64,000 nucleotides of DNA from Homarus americanus (GCF_018991925.1 NW_024737068.1:8265613-8329612), one strand, 5' to 3'. Counted from the stretch's first letter, positions 1 to 12,501 are shown. Notes: generated by a model not told the origin, from the letters alone. Made by a program: numbers and translations.

Positions 1-360
1 GGGGAATAGAACAAGGAACATGTAGCCATTTATGTCGGTTGTCATGCTGTGGCCTTCTGATCAAACTATTAATTCTTTCCACTCCTCCCAGCTTACTCTT
101 TCTCACAGAATTGAAGCATCAGTGGGAAACAATGGCCCCGGAGCTGCTAATATTTCATTCGTGACAATACTGCACCGTGTTTGAGGGTCGGCTGCTGAAC
201 GTGAGCGTCACACCGCAGTCACCCGTGCGAGAACACCTCGTTTTTCTCTTGAGGTGGGGCAGCCATCACCCATCTCTCAATTTCATTATGATGAATTTCC
301 TCGCCGATGTGAATTTTTCCAGTTTGAGGGTTAAAGGTTAGGTGATGCATCTCTCGATTT
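1..360. other. Unique, base-balanced non-coding island
   Basis: This stretch is higher in GC than the AT-rich DNA after it and carries no simple repeat. All six frames are interrupted by stops at short intervals. Homeodomain-like TAAT words (attaatt near 68) and a tgatca word are present. It could be a conserved non-coding element or simply old unique sequence; no gene can be supported. Confidence 0.3.
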
Positions 361-2158
361 GATTTACCTTTCCATTCATAAATTTAGTTTTTTTTTTTTT
401 TGTACTCACTCTGTTTAATTGTGTCTGGTCCAGTGATACCTAGTTCTCTTGTCTTTCCTAGTGATACCTTGTACTTCTGTCTGGTTCAATGATACCTTGT
501 ACTTTTGATGTATTAAATTTCTTGAGAAGTTAAAAGAAGAATCGAGAAATTTTAGTTAAGTCTTAGTATAGACTTTAGCTGATTACACCTTTAAGACAAC
601 CACTTATGTTATTTATACAAAATGACGGAAATAACACGAACACTTTACAGAGATCCTGAAACTTCCCAGACAGCTTTGGTGGTCGATTCATATATTTTGT
701 AATGTGTGACTATGTTCGTGATTCAAGGTTAACATCAGCTTCCTTCCCCATAATAATAATGTTGTTTTTTTGTGTTTTGTTTTTTATCCTCTTTTGAATA
801 TTTTTAGAGGAAAGTGTCTAGTTTATTCACACACTTTAACTTCCTGAGTGACCCATTAGGTGTTACCCTACAATCATCATTTACGAATTCCATGTGACTT
901 ATATGAACAATAAATATATTTAAGTATGTGAAAATTCCCAAATGCTCGAGACATCTCCAGTTTGCTTACATGTGTCTCGTCAGCTCGTTTGTTTAATATC
1001 TATAGCTATAGGCGTAATGTAATCTTCTTAGGGTAATATATCTAGTTTCTATGGTTTGGAGATAGACTATAACTTTGATCTATGTTAAATCCGTGTTAGA
1101 ATGAATGAAAAAGTTCTTTACCCCGTGTGAGCTTAAGAGTGTAGTGTCTGTCTGTATTTCATAGAGCTGAAGATCCTATCCCCAACCCTCCTCGTCTCAC
1201 AGAAGTTAACAAAACAGTTCTTCTTATCCACCTCAGACCCATAACTTAACCTGACTGTATATTATAGGCAATAAAAAAGACTATCTGCGTACTCGGCTTA
1301 TCAGACTTCAAGGTCAGGTGTTATAAAGTGCGTTCAAATCACTGGGTAAAATATATGAGCGATGAAGGTCAAATTGTGTTCCAGGAAAGGCCATAAGACG
1401 TGGCAATGACAAGTGAAGAAAGATTATGGCAACAGAGGAGTGAATTGGTCTCATGTTGTCTTGAAAGAAAATGGATCTTATGTTGGACTCAGAAAATGGG
1501 TAAAAATTCATACGTAAACATCTCATCAAATTAATTATTCCAAGAGAAATATTAAATAATTGAGAAAAAAAAAAGATATTATAAGACTGAACTAACACAG
1601 CTTAGGAGTACTTTAAAATAATTCCTTGTGACTCACTAACACACGAAGAGAAAGAGGAGGGAAAGATGTTACTTAAATGTCCATAAAAACTAAAAGAACG
1701 GTGCTGAAAGAACCCCGCAGTACACACAGAACACCGTAGCCAACGTGGAAGCTCCTGAAAGACACTAATTACCCTTCACAAACATCCATACACACCAACA
1801 ACACCAACAAAAAAACACTGAAATCAAACAACAAACACCCTAAAAGTCATTCACTTTAATAATAATAAAAAAATAACAAACCAGAATAGAGGAACGAGCG
1901 CATTAGAACCTGGTTGTGGTGTGGAGTGAACGGGGAGACTCTCTGGTCTGTAACGACAAGCAAATGCTTATAATCTGGCCAGTCCGGGCTGTTCCCCTGC
2001 ATGCAAATGTATCATCAGTCATGTTAAACTCCCGCACCCACCTCCGACAATCTCTCCCACCCAGAAATTTCAACTTGGAAACTTAAGGAATAGTAAAGCC
2101 GAGGTCCTGGTATTACTGCCAGACGAGAAGATGGCTACCGTCTCACCGTGGGTCTGTT
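361..2158. other. AT-rich sequence, no gene seen
   Basis: Unique AT-rich DNA with short T and A runs (388-401, 1566-1575) and near-duplicate 'gataccttgtacttctgt' phrases at about 465-510. The longest open frame (94 codons, minus, 1314-1598) has no recognisable domain and is expected by chance at this composition. Confidence 0.6.
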
Positions 2159-2458
2159 GTGAGAGAGAGAGAGAGAGAGAGGGTAGAGAGAGAGGGAGAG
2201 GGTAGAGAGGGAGAGGGTAGAGAGGGAGGGTGGTGGTGGTGGTTTGGGAGAGGAGGAGAGATGAGTGAACGAGGGAGGTAGGTACGAAGTAAGGAGGGAT
2301 GAGAGAGAGAAAAAAGAGAGAGAACGGGATGAGGTAAAGAACGATGTGGTGAGGAGAGTGAGTGAAAGAGAAAGGAAGGGAGGAGGGGTGAGGAGTTTGA
2401 GGGAGAGAGATAGAGTGCGAGAGAAACAGACAGACGCGAAGACATAGACAAAAGAAGA
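2159..2458. repeat. Purine-rich GA/GGGTAGA tract
   Basis: A run of (GA)n is followed by repeated gagggtagaga words and imperfect purine-rich sequence. The Ser/Leu-rich minus-strand open frames across it are translations of the repeat, not genes. Confidence 0.9.
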
Positions 2459-2483
2459 CAGACAAACAAATATAGACATAAAG

Positions 2484-2486
<3 letters not shown>

Positions 2487-2568
<82 letters not shown>
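2487..2568. repeat. (GA)n microsatellite
   Basis: About 41 uninterrupted GA dinucleotides. Confidence 0.98.
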
Positions 2569-2572
<4 letters not shown>

Positions 2573-2695
2573 TACAGTCACTGTACTCAACATTACAGTG
2601 ACAGTAAAAGTGAGATTAGAGGAAGTACTATAATTTGTACTCAGGTGAATGGGTGGAATACAGCACTTGTACTCGTGTATTATTAAGATGCGTAT

Positions 2696-3032
2696 CATGT
2701 GAGTGTAAAGTATAATAAGTGAGTATGAATGAGTAATTAGACTTCGTAAAGTATAAGTTAGTGAATATGTAGGAGTAACAAGTCCGTAAAGTATATCTAA
2801 GTGAATGTAAATTAATAATTAGACGTAGTAAAGTAGATGAATAAGTAGGTGTAGTAAAGTATATATAAATGAATAATAAGTGTAATGAAGAGAGTTTCGA
2901 TGAATGACTTGTTGTTAAGTGAGTGTAGACGAATGATTGATAATTATTAGTTACGTGTAGGTGTATAACTCAGTGTAGTGTGTGTAGAGTAAGTGTATAG
3001 TAAAGTGCGTCTGGCCGAGTGAGTTGATCTTA
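2696..3032. repeat. Degenerate minisatellite with gtaaagtata core
   Basis: The word gtaaagtata or a close variant recurs about every 40 bases between 2,705 and 2,870, joined by agtgaatg and taattaga words. A related gtaaagtgaa phrase appears at about 3,230, on the far side of the tetranucleotide array, which suggests that the array grew inside this older repeat. Confidence 0.55.
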
Positions 3033-3167
3033 ATGTATGTATGTATGTATGTATGTATGTATGTATGTATGTATGTATGTATGTATGTATGTATGTATGT
3101 ATGTATGTATGTATGTATGTATGTATGTATGTATGTATGTATGTATGTATGTATGTATGTATGTATA
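3033..3167. repeat. (ATGT)n microsatellite
   Basis: About 33 perfect tetranucleotide copies. The MYVC and HTYI open frames that cross it are repeat translations. Confidence 0.98.
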
Positions 3168-3254
3168 CTAAGTGGGGGCAAATCCTTAGCTTAATAATGT
3201 TAAGTGAACTTTGGTCAATTAATTTGTATCGTAAAGTGAATGTGAAGAAATAAC

Positions 3255-3344
3255 TGTGTGTGTGTGTGTGTGACCGAGGCAGGCAGGCGTCAGGGCGAGG
3301 AACAACCAGCCACAACAATGAGACCCCGGTGATAGCCACTAGCA

Positions 3345-3377
<33 letters not shown>
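3255..3377. repeat. Two short (GT)n tracts
   Basis: GT runs at 3,255-3,272 and 3,350-3,377 flank about 75 bases of unique sequence. Confidence 0.9.
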
Positions 3378-3383
<6 letters not shown>

Positions 3384-3434
3384 ATAGCAAAATTAAGCGC
3401 TAACGCAACAGTGACCATATGCACGCAATACGCT

Positions 3435-3744
3435 ACCCCCCTCCCTGCCTGCCCTCCCTTTCCTTCCTCTCACCCTCTCCTCCTTCCCTCCCTTTCCTTC
3501 CTCTCACCCTCCCCCCTCTCCTCCTTCCCTTCCTTTCACGGTAGTTATAGTAAGTGTTACAGTGGTGGATAGGAAGCCTGTAATGAGGACGTTTAATCCA
3601 ACACTATTACCATCAACTCTTCCTTCCTCTGTTCCATTTATTCTCATACCATTCTCCCCCGTTCCATCCAATACCACCACCATCCTCCCCTGTTCCACCC
3701 ACCACCACCATCACACCAACACACTCCACTCCTTCAATACCCTC

Positions 3745-3785
<41 letters not shown>
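3435..3785. repeat. Pyrimidine-rich tract, CCA repeat and (AC)n
   Basis: Imperfect cctttccttcctctcaccct copies (3,435-3,540) are followed by a CCA/ACC-rich stretch (3,650-3,715) and an (AC)n tract at 3,748-3,785. Confidence 0.85.
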
Positions 3786-3788
<3 letters not shown>

Positions 3789-4530
3789 TGTAGGACTTTA
3801 ATGAAAAATACCAATTCACCTGAGCATGATTATTTACGTGTTCGTACAAGTGTAACAATAAGAGTGATCATACCTGTGTTTTTACCTGAAGCTCACCTGA
3901 ATTAAAGTGCCTGTGAGTCTGTATATTTGTCCGGTTATGCCTGCATTATGTCTTATGTATGATTCGTGTATTACGATTGCTTTATAGATATACAGAGTTT
4001 ATGTGTATGTTTTTTTTATACATGTTAAACTCGTATAGATAATTTGTTAGATATGTTAATTACCTATGTGGATATGTGGCTTGTGTATGTGTACAATTAA
4101 ATCAGCAAATACACACACGCACACGCACACACAGTCTTAAAACACACAATATAATTAAACCCATCTGTTGGTTTAGTCCGTCGTTGCAGTGTGGTCAACA
4201 TAAGTACATTACCGACTGAGCGTGTCCACACTTACCCGATTACACTCACTATCCACGAGCCTCAGTAATCCGGCCAGCCATCAGGAGGATCACCCACTGA
4301 AAATCATAGAAATTATCCAGACCAATGACAGAAATAAAGGCCGGATTGTGGAGGACGCCTGATTGCTTAATTATTTAATATCGTTTTACCTGAATCCCCG
4401 CCGTAACATAAAATTCTCCTCAGTCCATGTACTAATTTGCATATGTATTGCGTGGCATTAAGAACAGGTATCGGGGGGGGGGGACGTTATACCGTTATTA
4501 TCAACTTGACAGATAGACAGACAAAAACAG
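3786..4530. other. Unique sequence, no gene seen
   Basis: Non-coding in all frames. The part from about 4,150 to 4,440 is base-balanced and contains two ccgga words and several TAATC/GATTA words, so it could be a conserved non-coding segment; nothing proves it. Confidence 0.45.
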
Positions 4531-4541
4531 ACACGCGCACG

Positions 4542-4589
<48 letters not shown>
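4531..4589. repeat. (CA)n microsatellite
   Basis: A CA run, preceded by acgcgcacgcac variants. Confidence 0.97.
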
Positions 4590-4591
<2 letters not shown>

Positions 4592-4745
4592 GAGTACAGG
4601 TGTGTTGTTGTCTTCATGTATTTAAGAGTGTTATTACAATGAGAATTTGACTTACCTGCCAGAACACCTGAGTGGGAGGTAATTAAGGAGTAGGCGTGAC
4701 TATATTAAGGCTATTTGCTTACGTCGATGGCTTATATGTACTGTC

Positions 4746-4954
4746 CCTTTAATTGGATATGTGTACCAGAGGATAAGGATAGGATAAGGCGTGGATGGGA
4801 TAGCAAGTGGTTGGGATAGAAGGAAAGGATAACATATAGAAGCGATATTGAAATAATAATGAATGGATAGTATAGGTCCTGGTTATAAGATATGGATAAA
4901 ATAGACCATATAATACCCTATCCTTATCCTATTCTACACATATCCAACCAAAGG
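4746..4954. mobile_element. Small foldback (MITE-like) element
   Basis: The segment 4,746-4,783 is repeated as a reverse complement at 4,917-4,954. Both 38-base arms read cctttNNttggatatgtgta, then a 4-base variable spot, then aggataaggatagg, with about six differences. The whole unit is 209 bp with no coding capacity, which is the size and form of a miniature inverted-repeat transposable element. No convincing target-site duplication is visible, so the superfamily is undetermined. The middle also carries several ggata words, so the arms could partly reflect a local GGATA repeat, but the shared ttggatatgtgta outer segment argues for true terminal inverted repeats. Confidence 0.55.
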
Positions 4955-5229
4955 TAAAAATAAAGTGATATCTTATGTTGTCTCGCCTTCGTCTGTGGTG
5001 TCATAGAGTTTCAGACAAAGTATAGAGAGATACCTCTTTCTTTTTTACCGTGTGTATACCACTTCATCTCTCTCCCTCACAGTACATCGGGCAGTGGTCG
5101 TAGCAACAGTTTCGTGTGTCGTCAACTCACGCCATGTAATCGTGGGACACGCCCAAAGGAAGCAGGCAAGACCTCGAGGTGGCCAGCGTGGAGGCGAGAA
5201 ATGACAGCGAAGAACGAAGTCTCTGTAGC
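4955..5229. other. Unique sequence, no gene seen
   Basis: Short and non-coding. The minus strand of 5,120-5,215 has a short open frame next to a gtgagt word, too little to call an exon. Confidence 0.5.
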
Positions 5230-5585
5230 ATTGATAGGAGGAGGATGGAGGAAAGAAGTGAAGGAAGAAGGGAGTGAAGGGGGGAAGAAGGGAGTGAAGG
5301 GGGGAAGAAGGGAGTGAAGGGGGGAAGAAGGGAGTGAAGGGGGAAAGAGGGAGGGAAGAAGGGATTGAAGGGAGGAAGAAGGGACTGATGGAGGGAAGAA
5401 GGGAGTGGAGGCGGGAAGAAAGAAGTGAAGGAAGGAAGAAGAGAGTGAAGGAGGGAAGAAGGGATTGAAGGGAGGAAGAAAGGTGTGAAGGAAGGAAGAA
5501 AGGAGTGAAGGAGGGAAGAAGGAGGTGAAGGAAGGAAGAAGGGAGTAAAGAAGGGAAGGAGGTAAAGGCAGGAGGGAGAGAACAA
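5230..5585. repeat. Purine-rich 20-bp minisatellite
   Basis: About 17 copies of a 20-base unit of the form gaaggagggaagaagggagt. The 5' copies are the most uniform and the 3' copies diverge. Long Pro/Ser/Phe-rich minus-strand frames are artefacts of the strand having no stops. Confidence 0.95.
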
Positions 5586-5880
5586 AGGCGCGGGGATCAT
5601 ATTGAGGTGACGAAGGGTTGTATTTATGTAGTCCAGACTGGGAGGTGTGGCTGTTTATGGACACAAACACACATATGTACACACAAACATACACAATCGT
5701 ATTTACACGTATATTTACTCATACATATTTACACCATTATTCACGTATGCATATGTGTCATTTCATTTACACAAGCATTTACACATTCAACTATTTCTAC
5801 ACACATATACACGAGTAAATTTAAGCATAAACTACTTCTTTTTTTCTCTTTGTCTGTACATATATGTATAAACAATACCT
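5586..5880. other. Degenerate ACACATAT-rich sequence
   Basis: Imperfect acacatat/tttacac words and no gene. Plus-strand frames rich in His, Thr and Tyr reflect the repeat. Confidence 0.6.
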
Positions 5881-5950
5881 GACTAGTCCGGGAATCGAAC
5901 CCTGGAGCTCTGCGTGTGAACAGGGATCGCTACTACTGCGCTACAAGGAC
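5881..5950 (-). pseudogene. tRNA-Val(CAC)-like relic or SINE head
   Basis: Read on the minus strand, the segment starts gtccttg and has an A-box match (tagcgcagtag) and a B-box match (ggttcgattcc). Between them is ttcacacgcaga, which matches the anticodon loop and 3' stem of tRNA-Val(CAC). The anticodon stem has lost a base on its 5' side, and the acceptor and T stems pair poorly, so it is unlikely to make a working tRNA. It could be a tRNA pseudogene or the 5' head of a tRNA-derived SINE; the sequence beyond its 3' end (lower coordinates) is AT-rich. Confidence 0.6.
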
Positions 5951-7435
5951 AACAAAACCAATCGTACGTATATGTAGTGCGCAAGGGTGAACATTCCTGC
6001 CTCACCACCAGTAACATCATCATAACATCAGTCAGTGAAGGACCAAAACGTCATCAATCACCTGAGCGAGTTATGAACCGTATCATAAATAACCAGAAAA
6101 AAAAAAATGTAATCACATAAACTAGAAAAATCTGCCAATGTATTATGACGAAACTACTGTGAAGTCTGTCTGTTCTTGATCATTATTATATTATATTTCT
6201 CTGTCTACCTGTCTGTCTGTCTGTCTGTCTATTTGTCTGTCTAGCCTCTATTTCACGTCGCTGCTGAGGTTTGGTTCAGTATATCCTGTTATGGTACTTA
6301 GAATAAACATTATCAACATCATCCAAAAATAGGTATTCTTAACACTGACCGGTTTATTGTTATCTTACATTAAATTAAAAAAAATAACAAATTGGTACAA
6401 GTAAGATAAAAGGAACTCAAGATAACGACATAGATAACGATACAAAAAATCATACAAATTAAACCAATTACAGCTGAAATCGTCACGTTTCCTCTGTATG
6501 GGGCAGCAGCAGTGTGCGTGAGTTAGGAGGTGACGTTGAGTGCTCCTATGGGAAGAATATCCTAGTGGCTGTGGTGGTGGGTTATGTTAGGTTGTGTACA
6601 GTTGACGGGGGTAAACCAGGTCTGGGGTATTGTTGTGGAAGGGGACTGTTACAGAGCACATTTATTACAGCAGTTCTTGTTTCTCATAATTCTACCTTTA
6701 TCAGTCTACAAACTTCTCCATATTATCTTATCTTCATTTCTCTATCTGGATACTTTTATAATTTTTTCTACTTTTTTTCTTGTATCTCGTTCAATCGATA
6801 TTACCTTTCTGGCCCTGATGATTCCCTCTTCTGGTAATATTACATGACCACTGCTATTTCATTTCCTGCCATCGTTGATAATATCTCCTATCTTACTTTG
6901 AGATCTCGCCTGCTGGGGTTCTCTTCCTGTCCCTATGTATTAAACCTTCAGTACTTTCAAGAGTTTCCATGTCATTTATATATATATTTCTAGTGTTTCA
7001 CATCTGTCTATGCTAACTGGCAAGACTCAATGATCAAGTAATTTTTCTCAGACACAAAGACGAGTAAATCTTGCCCAGTTCATCTCTCTCTCATAACTTC
7101 ACATACCTTTCATCAGTAGACATAGATATCTCAAACATGCATAATGCTTTCACCTCCTATAATACTCAAATTACTGGCCTTTATAGAATAAGGATTTGTA
7201 AACTTCTGAAACAGTATTATAAGTCAAATATAGATTACGTTCAATTCTTCTCGTTTATAAGGATCTTTCAGGTCTTACAGTGTTTAAGTAGCTACGGCAA
7301 TGCCATAAGTAGAGTGAAGGTGGGTACAGTAGGTAACAATGGGACATAAATCTCTTTCTTCCTAGTTGATCAATTTAATAAAAATCTTTGATGCACATAT
7401 GTACGGATAAACAAAATATATACTAACTTATACAC
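5951..7435. other. Unique sequence with a short TCTG tract, no gene seen
   Basis: A TCTG tract lies at about 6,207-6,241. Two overlapping plus-strand frames at 6,514-6,847 are weak, have no domain and are probably chance. The rest is AT-rich. Confidence 0.6.
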
Positions 7436-7545
7436 CCTTACTCACACCCACCCGCACCCACAATGCTCACGCCCACAACGCTCACACCCACACCCACCCA
7501 CACCCACAATGATCACGCCCACGCCCACGCCTACACATACAGATA
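7436..7545. repeat. CACCCACA/CTCACGCC short repeat
   Basis: Imperfect copies of cacccacaatgctcacgcc and shorter cacccac words. Confidence 0.8.
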
Positions 7546-8127
7546 AACATAGTCATTTAATCTTACACCAAAAGAAAAAAATCGTAATTTATCATATCTT
7601 TATGTTTTTTCTCACCATGACACATAAGTAGCGAAACTTTCTTCCCCAAATATGTGTCTAATGTGTTACTTACATCTGAGTGATACAGGTCACGAGATAC
7701 ATAGATATAATGGTTGGTCTGTTATCTTAAATACTCTCTTCTACTTAATATCACATATCAAGTTATCACCTAAAGATAACAGCCATATGAACCTGATATA
7801 TTACGGGAGATATCAAGCAAGCGCATCTAATATGTACATGGATAAATACTGTGATATCTTCCTCTGATATATTAATTGTAACACTCTAAGCCTATACGTG
7901 AATATATCCCATAATGTGTGTTATCGTCTTAATGTTATCTAACTATGCAAATGAATAAAATGTATAATATATTTCTCTATTAGAAGTTAAGCTCGAAGAA
8001 TATGTCATGTATGATGTAATACCAGGTAGTGTAAGTCAGTATATAAGAGCATAACACATACTCTATATCTCCTGTGTATACCCGGAGCTGTGGTTGACGA
8101 CTGACTAATACCTGATAATCTCCCATG
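7546..8127. other. AT-rich sequence, no gene seen
   Basis: Unique AT-rich DNA. The best frame is 71 codons with no recognisable feature. Confidence 0.6.
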
Positions 8128-8228
8128 TGTGTAAGTTGTTGTGTAAGTTGTTGTGTTGTTGTGTAAGTTGTTGTGTAAGTTGTTGTGTAAGTTGTGTATC
8201 GTGTTGTGTGTTGTAGTGTTGTTGTGTA
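8128..8228. repeat. 12-bp gtgtaagttgtt repeat
   Basis: Several copies of gtgtaagttgtt with shortened variants. Confidence 0.85.
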
Positions 8229-8235
8229 CTATCGT

Positions 8236-8521
8236 GTAAACATTTGCCTCAACTATAAACATTTGTAAGTTGTATGTGTATTTGGTTGTCAACTATTGTG
8301 TAAACATTTGGTGTAAACATTTGCCTCAACTCAACTGTAAACATTTGCCTCAACTAAACATTTGCCTCAACTATCGTGTAAACATTTGCCTCAACTATCG
8401 TGTAAACATTTGCCTCAACTATCGTGTAAACATTTGCCTCAACTATCGTGTAAACATTTGCCTCAACTATCGTGTAAACATTTGCCTCAACTATCGTGTA
8501 AACATTTGCCTCAACTATCAA
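8236..8521. repeat. 24-bp minisatellite
   Basis: The unit is gtgtaaacatttgcctcaac followed by tatc. About seven near-perfect copies run from 8,373 to 8,520, with degenerate copies upstream. Because 24 is a multiple of three, it keeps open frames with an 8-residue period that should not be taken for a protein. Confidence 0.95.
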
Positions 8522-8735
8522 TTAGACGAGGAGAGAGTCAGTCATCTGGGCATGGAAGCGTCTCTAGCCAGTTGTACAAATAGGCTCGTCAAAGGAGAGT
8601 CTGTCAGAGAGAACTCGGTTACATGGTGCAGGAGTCGGCTGGTAGGGTGCCGATGGTCACCAGGTCACTCTAATGAATCTCTCTTTTATGGAACCATTTA
8701 AACATTCAGTTTCAATATAGGATCAGTTAAGTGTT
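8522..8735. other. Unique spacer
   Basis: Unique sequence between two arrays; no gene seen. Confidence 0.6.
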
Positions 8736-8739
8736 TGTA

Positions 8740-8823
<84 letters not shown>

Positions 8824-8833
8824 CGTTATTATC

Positions 8834-8893
<60 letters not shown>

Positions 8894-8903
8894 CTATATC
8901 TAT

Positions 8904-8942
<39 letters not shown>
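8736..8942. repeat. (ATT)n microsatellite followed by (GT)n
   Basis: An ATT tract of about 150 bases with two ATC interruptions near 8,823-8,834, then (GT)n at about 8,908-8,942. Poly-Ile and poly-Leu frames are artefacts. Confidence 0.98.
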
Positions 8943-8947
<5 letters not shown>

Positions 8948-9061
8948 GTTGTATTATATATGTGTTTATGCATTTGCGTGTGTATTTACATATGTGTCTG
9001 TGTCTGTGTTTAAGTAGTAGTTTTATTTTACCTTACACTGACGATTGTTCCCACTGCTCAC

Positions 9062-9393
9062 GTGTTCAATATACCCAGGTACCCACCGTGTAAACACCCA
9101 GGTACCCACCAGGTAAACACCCAGGTACCCACTAAACACCCAGGGTAAACACCCAGGTACCCACCGTGTAAACACCCAGGTACCCACTGTAAAACCAGGT
9201 ACCCACAGTAAACACCCAGGTACCACCGTAAACACCCAGGTACCCACCGTGTAAACAGGTACCCACAGTGTAAACACCCAGGTGTAAACACCCACCGTGT
9301 ACCCACTCAGGTACCCACCGTGTAAACACCCAGGTACCCACCGTGTAAACACCCAGGTACCCACCAGGTAAACAACCAGGTACACTGAAGGAA
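9062..9393. repeat. About 23-bp minisatellite
   Basis: Some 14 copies of a unit containing taaacacccaggtacccacc, most preceded by gtg. Several are shortened. The Trp/Val/Gly-rich minus-strand frames are repeat translations. Confidence 0.95.
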
Positions 9394-9481
9394 TTAATAT
9401 CACGCTGTTAGGTTTTCAGTCTTACACCCTTTAATGTTAAATAAAGTATAACACAATATTAAAGGTGATTCGTCTCTAACT

Positions 9482-9591
9482 TAACCTAACCTGACCTGAC
9501 CTGACCTGACCTGACCTGACCTGACCTGACCTGCCCTGACCTGACCTGACCTAACCTGACCTAACCTAACCTAACCTAACCTAACCTTTAC
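9482..9591. repeat. CCTGA/CCTAA (TCAGG/TTAGG) pentanucleotide block
   Basis: About 13 CCTGA units are followed by a mixture and then by CCTAA units. CCTAA is the complement of the arthropod telomere unit TTAGG. The block is internal and degenerate, so it is an interstitial repeat, not a chromosome end. Confidence 0.9.
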
Positions 9592-10284
9592 CGAATTAAG
9601 AGAGTTAGTAATGAGACGCGTTAATTCTGTATCATATTTAATTACAGTTATTTAATATAGGTTAAGTCTTATATAATTTTCATATACGTTAAATTTATCA
9701 TCAGAATTATATGAAGTTTTATTATTTGTGTTATATATAAAAATGTATTAATTATATCATCTGGAATAATTTATTTTTATCATAGACAATATATATTTTT
9801 TTATCTAGACTATATCAAGGATTTTTATGATATATATTAAATTATATCAACCGGATTATATAGAGATTTTGTTATCTACTAGACACGAATTTCATACATC
9901 TGTCTATTTTATATATGTCTTAATGCTGACAACATTTTATTCTTACTTATGTATCTATCTTAAGCTTTCTAAACCTCACAATACTTACTATAAGCTTAAG
10001 CGACCTGGGGGGGTGGGGGTGGGATAGTACTTGGTGAGACGACAGTACAGTCATTGGGCAAACTAAGAAAAATATTCCTTGTATGTGAATAAATTCCCGT
10101 CGAGGTGTGTCTGACCTTTAGCGCCGTAGGGTAAAAATGATGGATGTTTAAGGGAAAAAAGGGAAAATACCCATATTCTTTTTACCTTATTTTTTCGGTA
10201 TTTTCTTCCCTGAGATCATACAACCCGAAATTTAAACTAAACACGATAGTTATTTTATTTCTTTGTTTTTTTATCCCGAAGTAC
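9592..10284. other. Very AT-rich sequence, no gene seen
   Basis: Unique, with many TATA-like words and no supported gene. Confidence 0.6.
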
Positions 10285-10369
10285 TTATTAACAGAGATTC
10301 GAACCAACAGTCACTGCGACCAACGAGAGACATTGAAGGCGGCGTAACCCACTCCGCCACCCTTGGGAC
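10285..10369 (-). mobile_element. tRNA-derived SINE head (type II tRNA-like)
   Basis: On the minus strand the segment reads gtcccaagggtggcggagtg and onward. It has an exact A-box match (tggcggagtgg, plus positions 10,349-10,359) and a B-box-like ggttcgaatc (10,296-10,305). The distance between boxes leaves room for a long variable arm, as in Leu or Ser tRNAs. Stem pairing is imperfect. The part before the B box (gttggttcgaa) is shared with the element at 11,550-11,626, which suggests one SINE superfamily. Confidence 0.55.
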
Positions 10370-10424
10370 GTGACGGCGTACAAGGCGTTAAGAGGCGCTG
10401 TGATGTTGACGCGGTACTCCTGTC

Positions 10425-11549
<1,125 letters not shown>

Positions 11550-11626
11550 GATGCCATGGTTTCGAACCAACGACCTTTAGGACAAGAGGCGAGTGTTGAA
11601 TCCACTTGACCACCGCACCACTATTT
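11550..11626 (-). mobile_element. tRNA-derived SINE head
   Basis: The minus strand has an A box (tggtcaagtgg, plus positions 11,602-11,612) and a perfect B box (ggttcgaaacc, 11,558-11,568) in tRNA order and spacing. Between them are cgcctcttgtcctaaagg and gtcgttg; no clean anticodon stem can be drawn. Its tail continues to lower coordinates without an obvious poly-A. Confidence 0.55.
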
Positions 11627-11887
11627 AATACACGAGGTACATAACAAAGATGCTTGGTAAATAGTTGAGGTTAAGACTTGATATTCGACAAGGCTCTGAC
11701 CCCTCACAGGAGACGACGACGACGAGGAGGAGGAGGAGGAGCAAGAGGTGATAAATCAATTGAGAGAGATAATCGGAGGACATTATCTGGTGAAGGAGAA
11801 GCAGCTGGCATAGTGGAGATCACTGCCTGTTTATGTTTAGTCCAGTGTGTTATTATAAAGATTTACCGGACTGTCGTGACGAGGTAA
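11627..11887. other. Unique sequence with a GACGACGAGGAGG tract
   Basis: Short purine-rich trinucleotide run at 11,711-11,742. The 69-codon frame crossing it (Arg and Gly runs) is a repeat artefact. Confidence 0.6.
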
Positions 11888-11892
11888 CTCTC

Positions 11893-11924
<32 letters not shown>

Positions 11925-11965
11925 AGTCTCACTCTATCTCTCTCTTTTCTCTATCTATCTACAAG
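11888..11965. repeat. (TC)n with interruptions
   Basis: A TC run broken by single changes, then tctatc words. Confidence 0.95.
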
Positions 11966-12429
11966 CCATTCACCTGGAATCTCAGACGTGATAAAAACAC
12001 TTTTAATTTAACTAAAATAATCGAATCTTATCTTACTGACGTGACCTCGTGGCGGTAGATGAAGTAAATCAGAATGAAGGATAAGGAAAGGAATAATCTG
12101 AGAGGAGGAATATAAAGGAAGAAAAGGGAGGGAGAAACTAAAGGGAGAAAGAGGGGGAACGAGAAGGTATATCCTGTGAGGGGTGTCATGCTAGCCACTT
12201 AAAGCGAACACGTTATACACAGGAAGTATACGAGTATACCCACTGGCGTCGACATGACAGAAGCGTCGGGCACAAATTTTACCCGTGGTTATTATCCTCT
12301 TCTCTGTCATTTATCCTTCATAATTTATTCATAGACGGCTCCTCTCCCTCCTCCTCTACCTCTTTTCCTCTTTGTCTGTTTGTCACTCCAATTCTGTATG
12401 AGGTGTATGAGGATGGAATAACTGGCTGG
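11966..12429. other. Unique sequence, no gene seen
   Basis: Includes a purine-rich stretch at 12,075-12,165; no coding signal. Confidence 0.6.

Positions 12430-12501
<72 letters not shown>
12430..12501. repeat. (CA)n microsatellite ending in ATAT
   Basis: About 31 CA units followed by a short TA run. Confidence 0.98.

Noticed and set aside
8236..8521. CRISPR-like array
   Set aside because: Contiguous tandem repeats with no unique spacers, in a eukaryotic context. The same holds for the arrays at 9.1, 25.5, 30.1, 43.5, 44.7, 50.6 and 57.3 kb.
9482..9591. True telomere
   Set aside because: Short, degenerate and flanked by ordinary sequence on both sides. The same applies to the blocks at 26.2, 42.5, 44.2, 48.3 and 63.4 kb.
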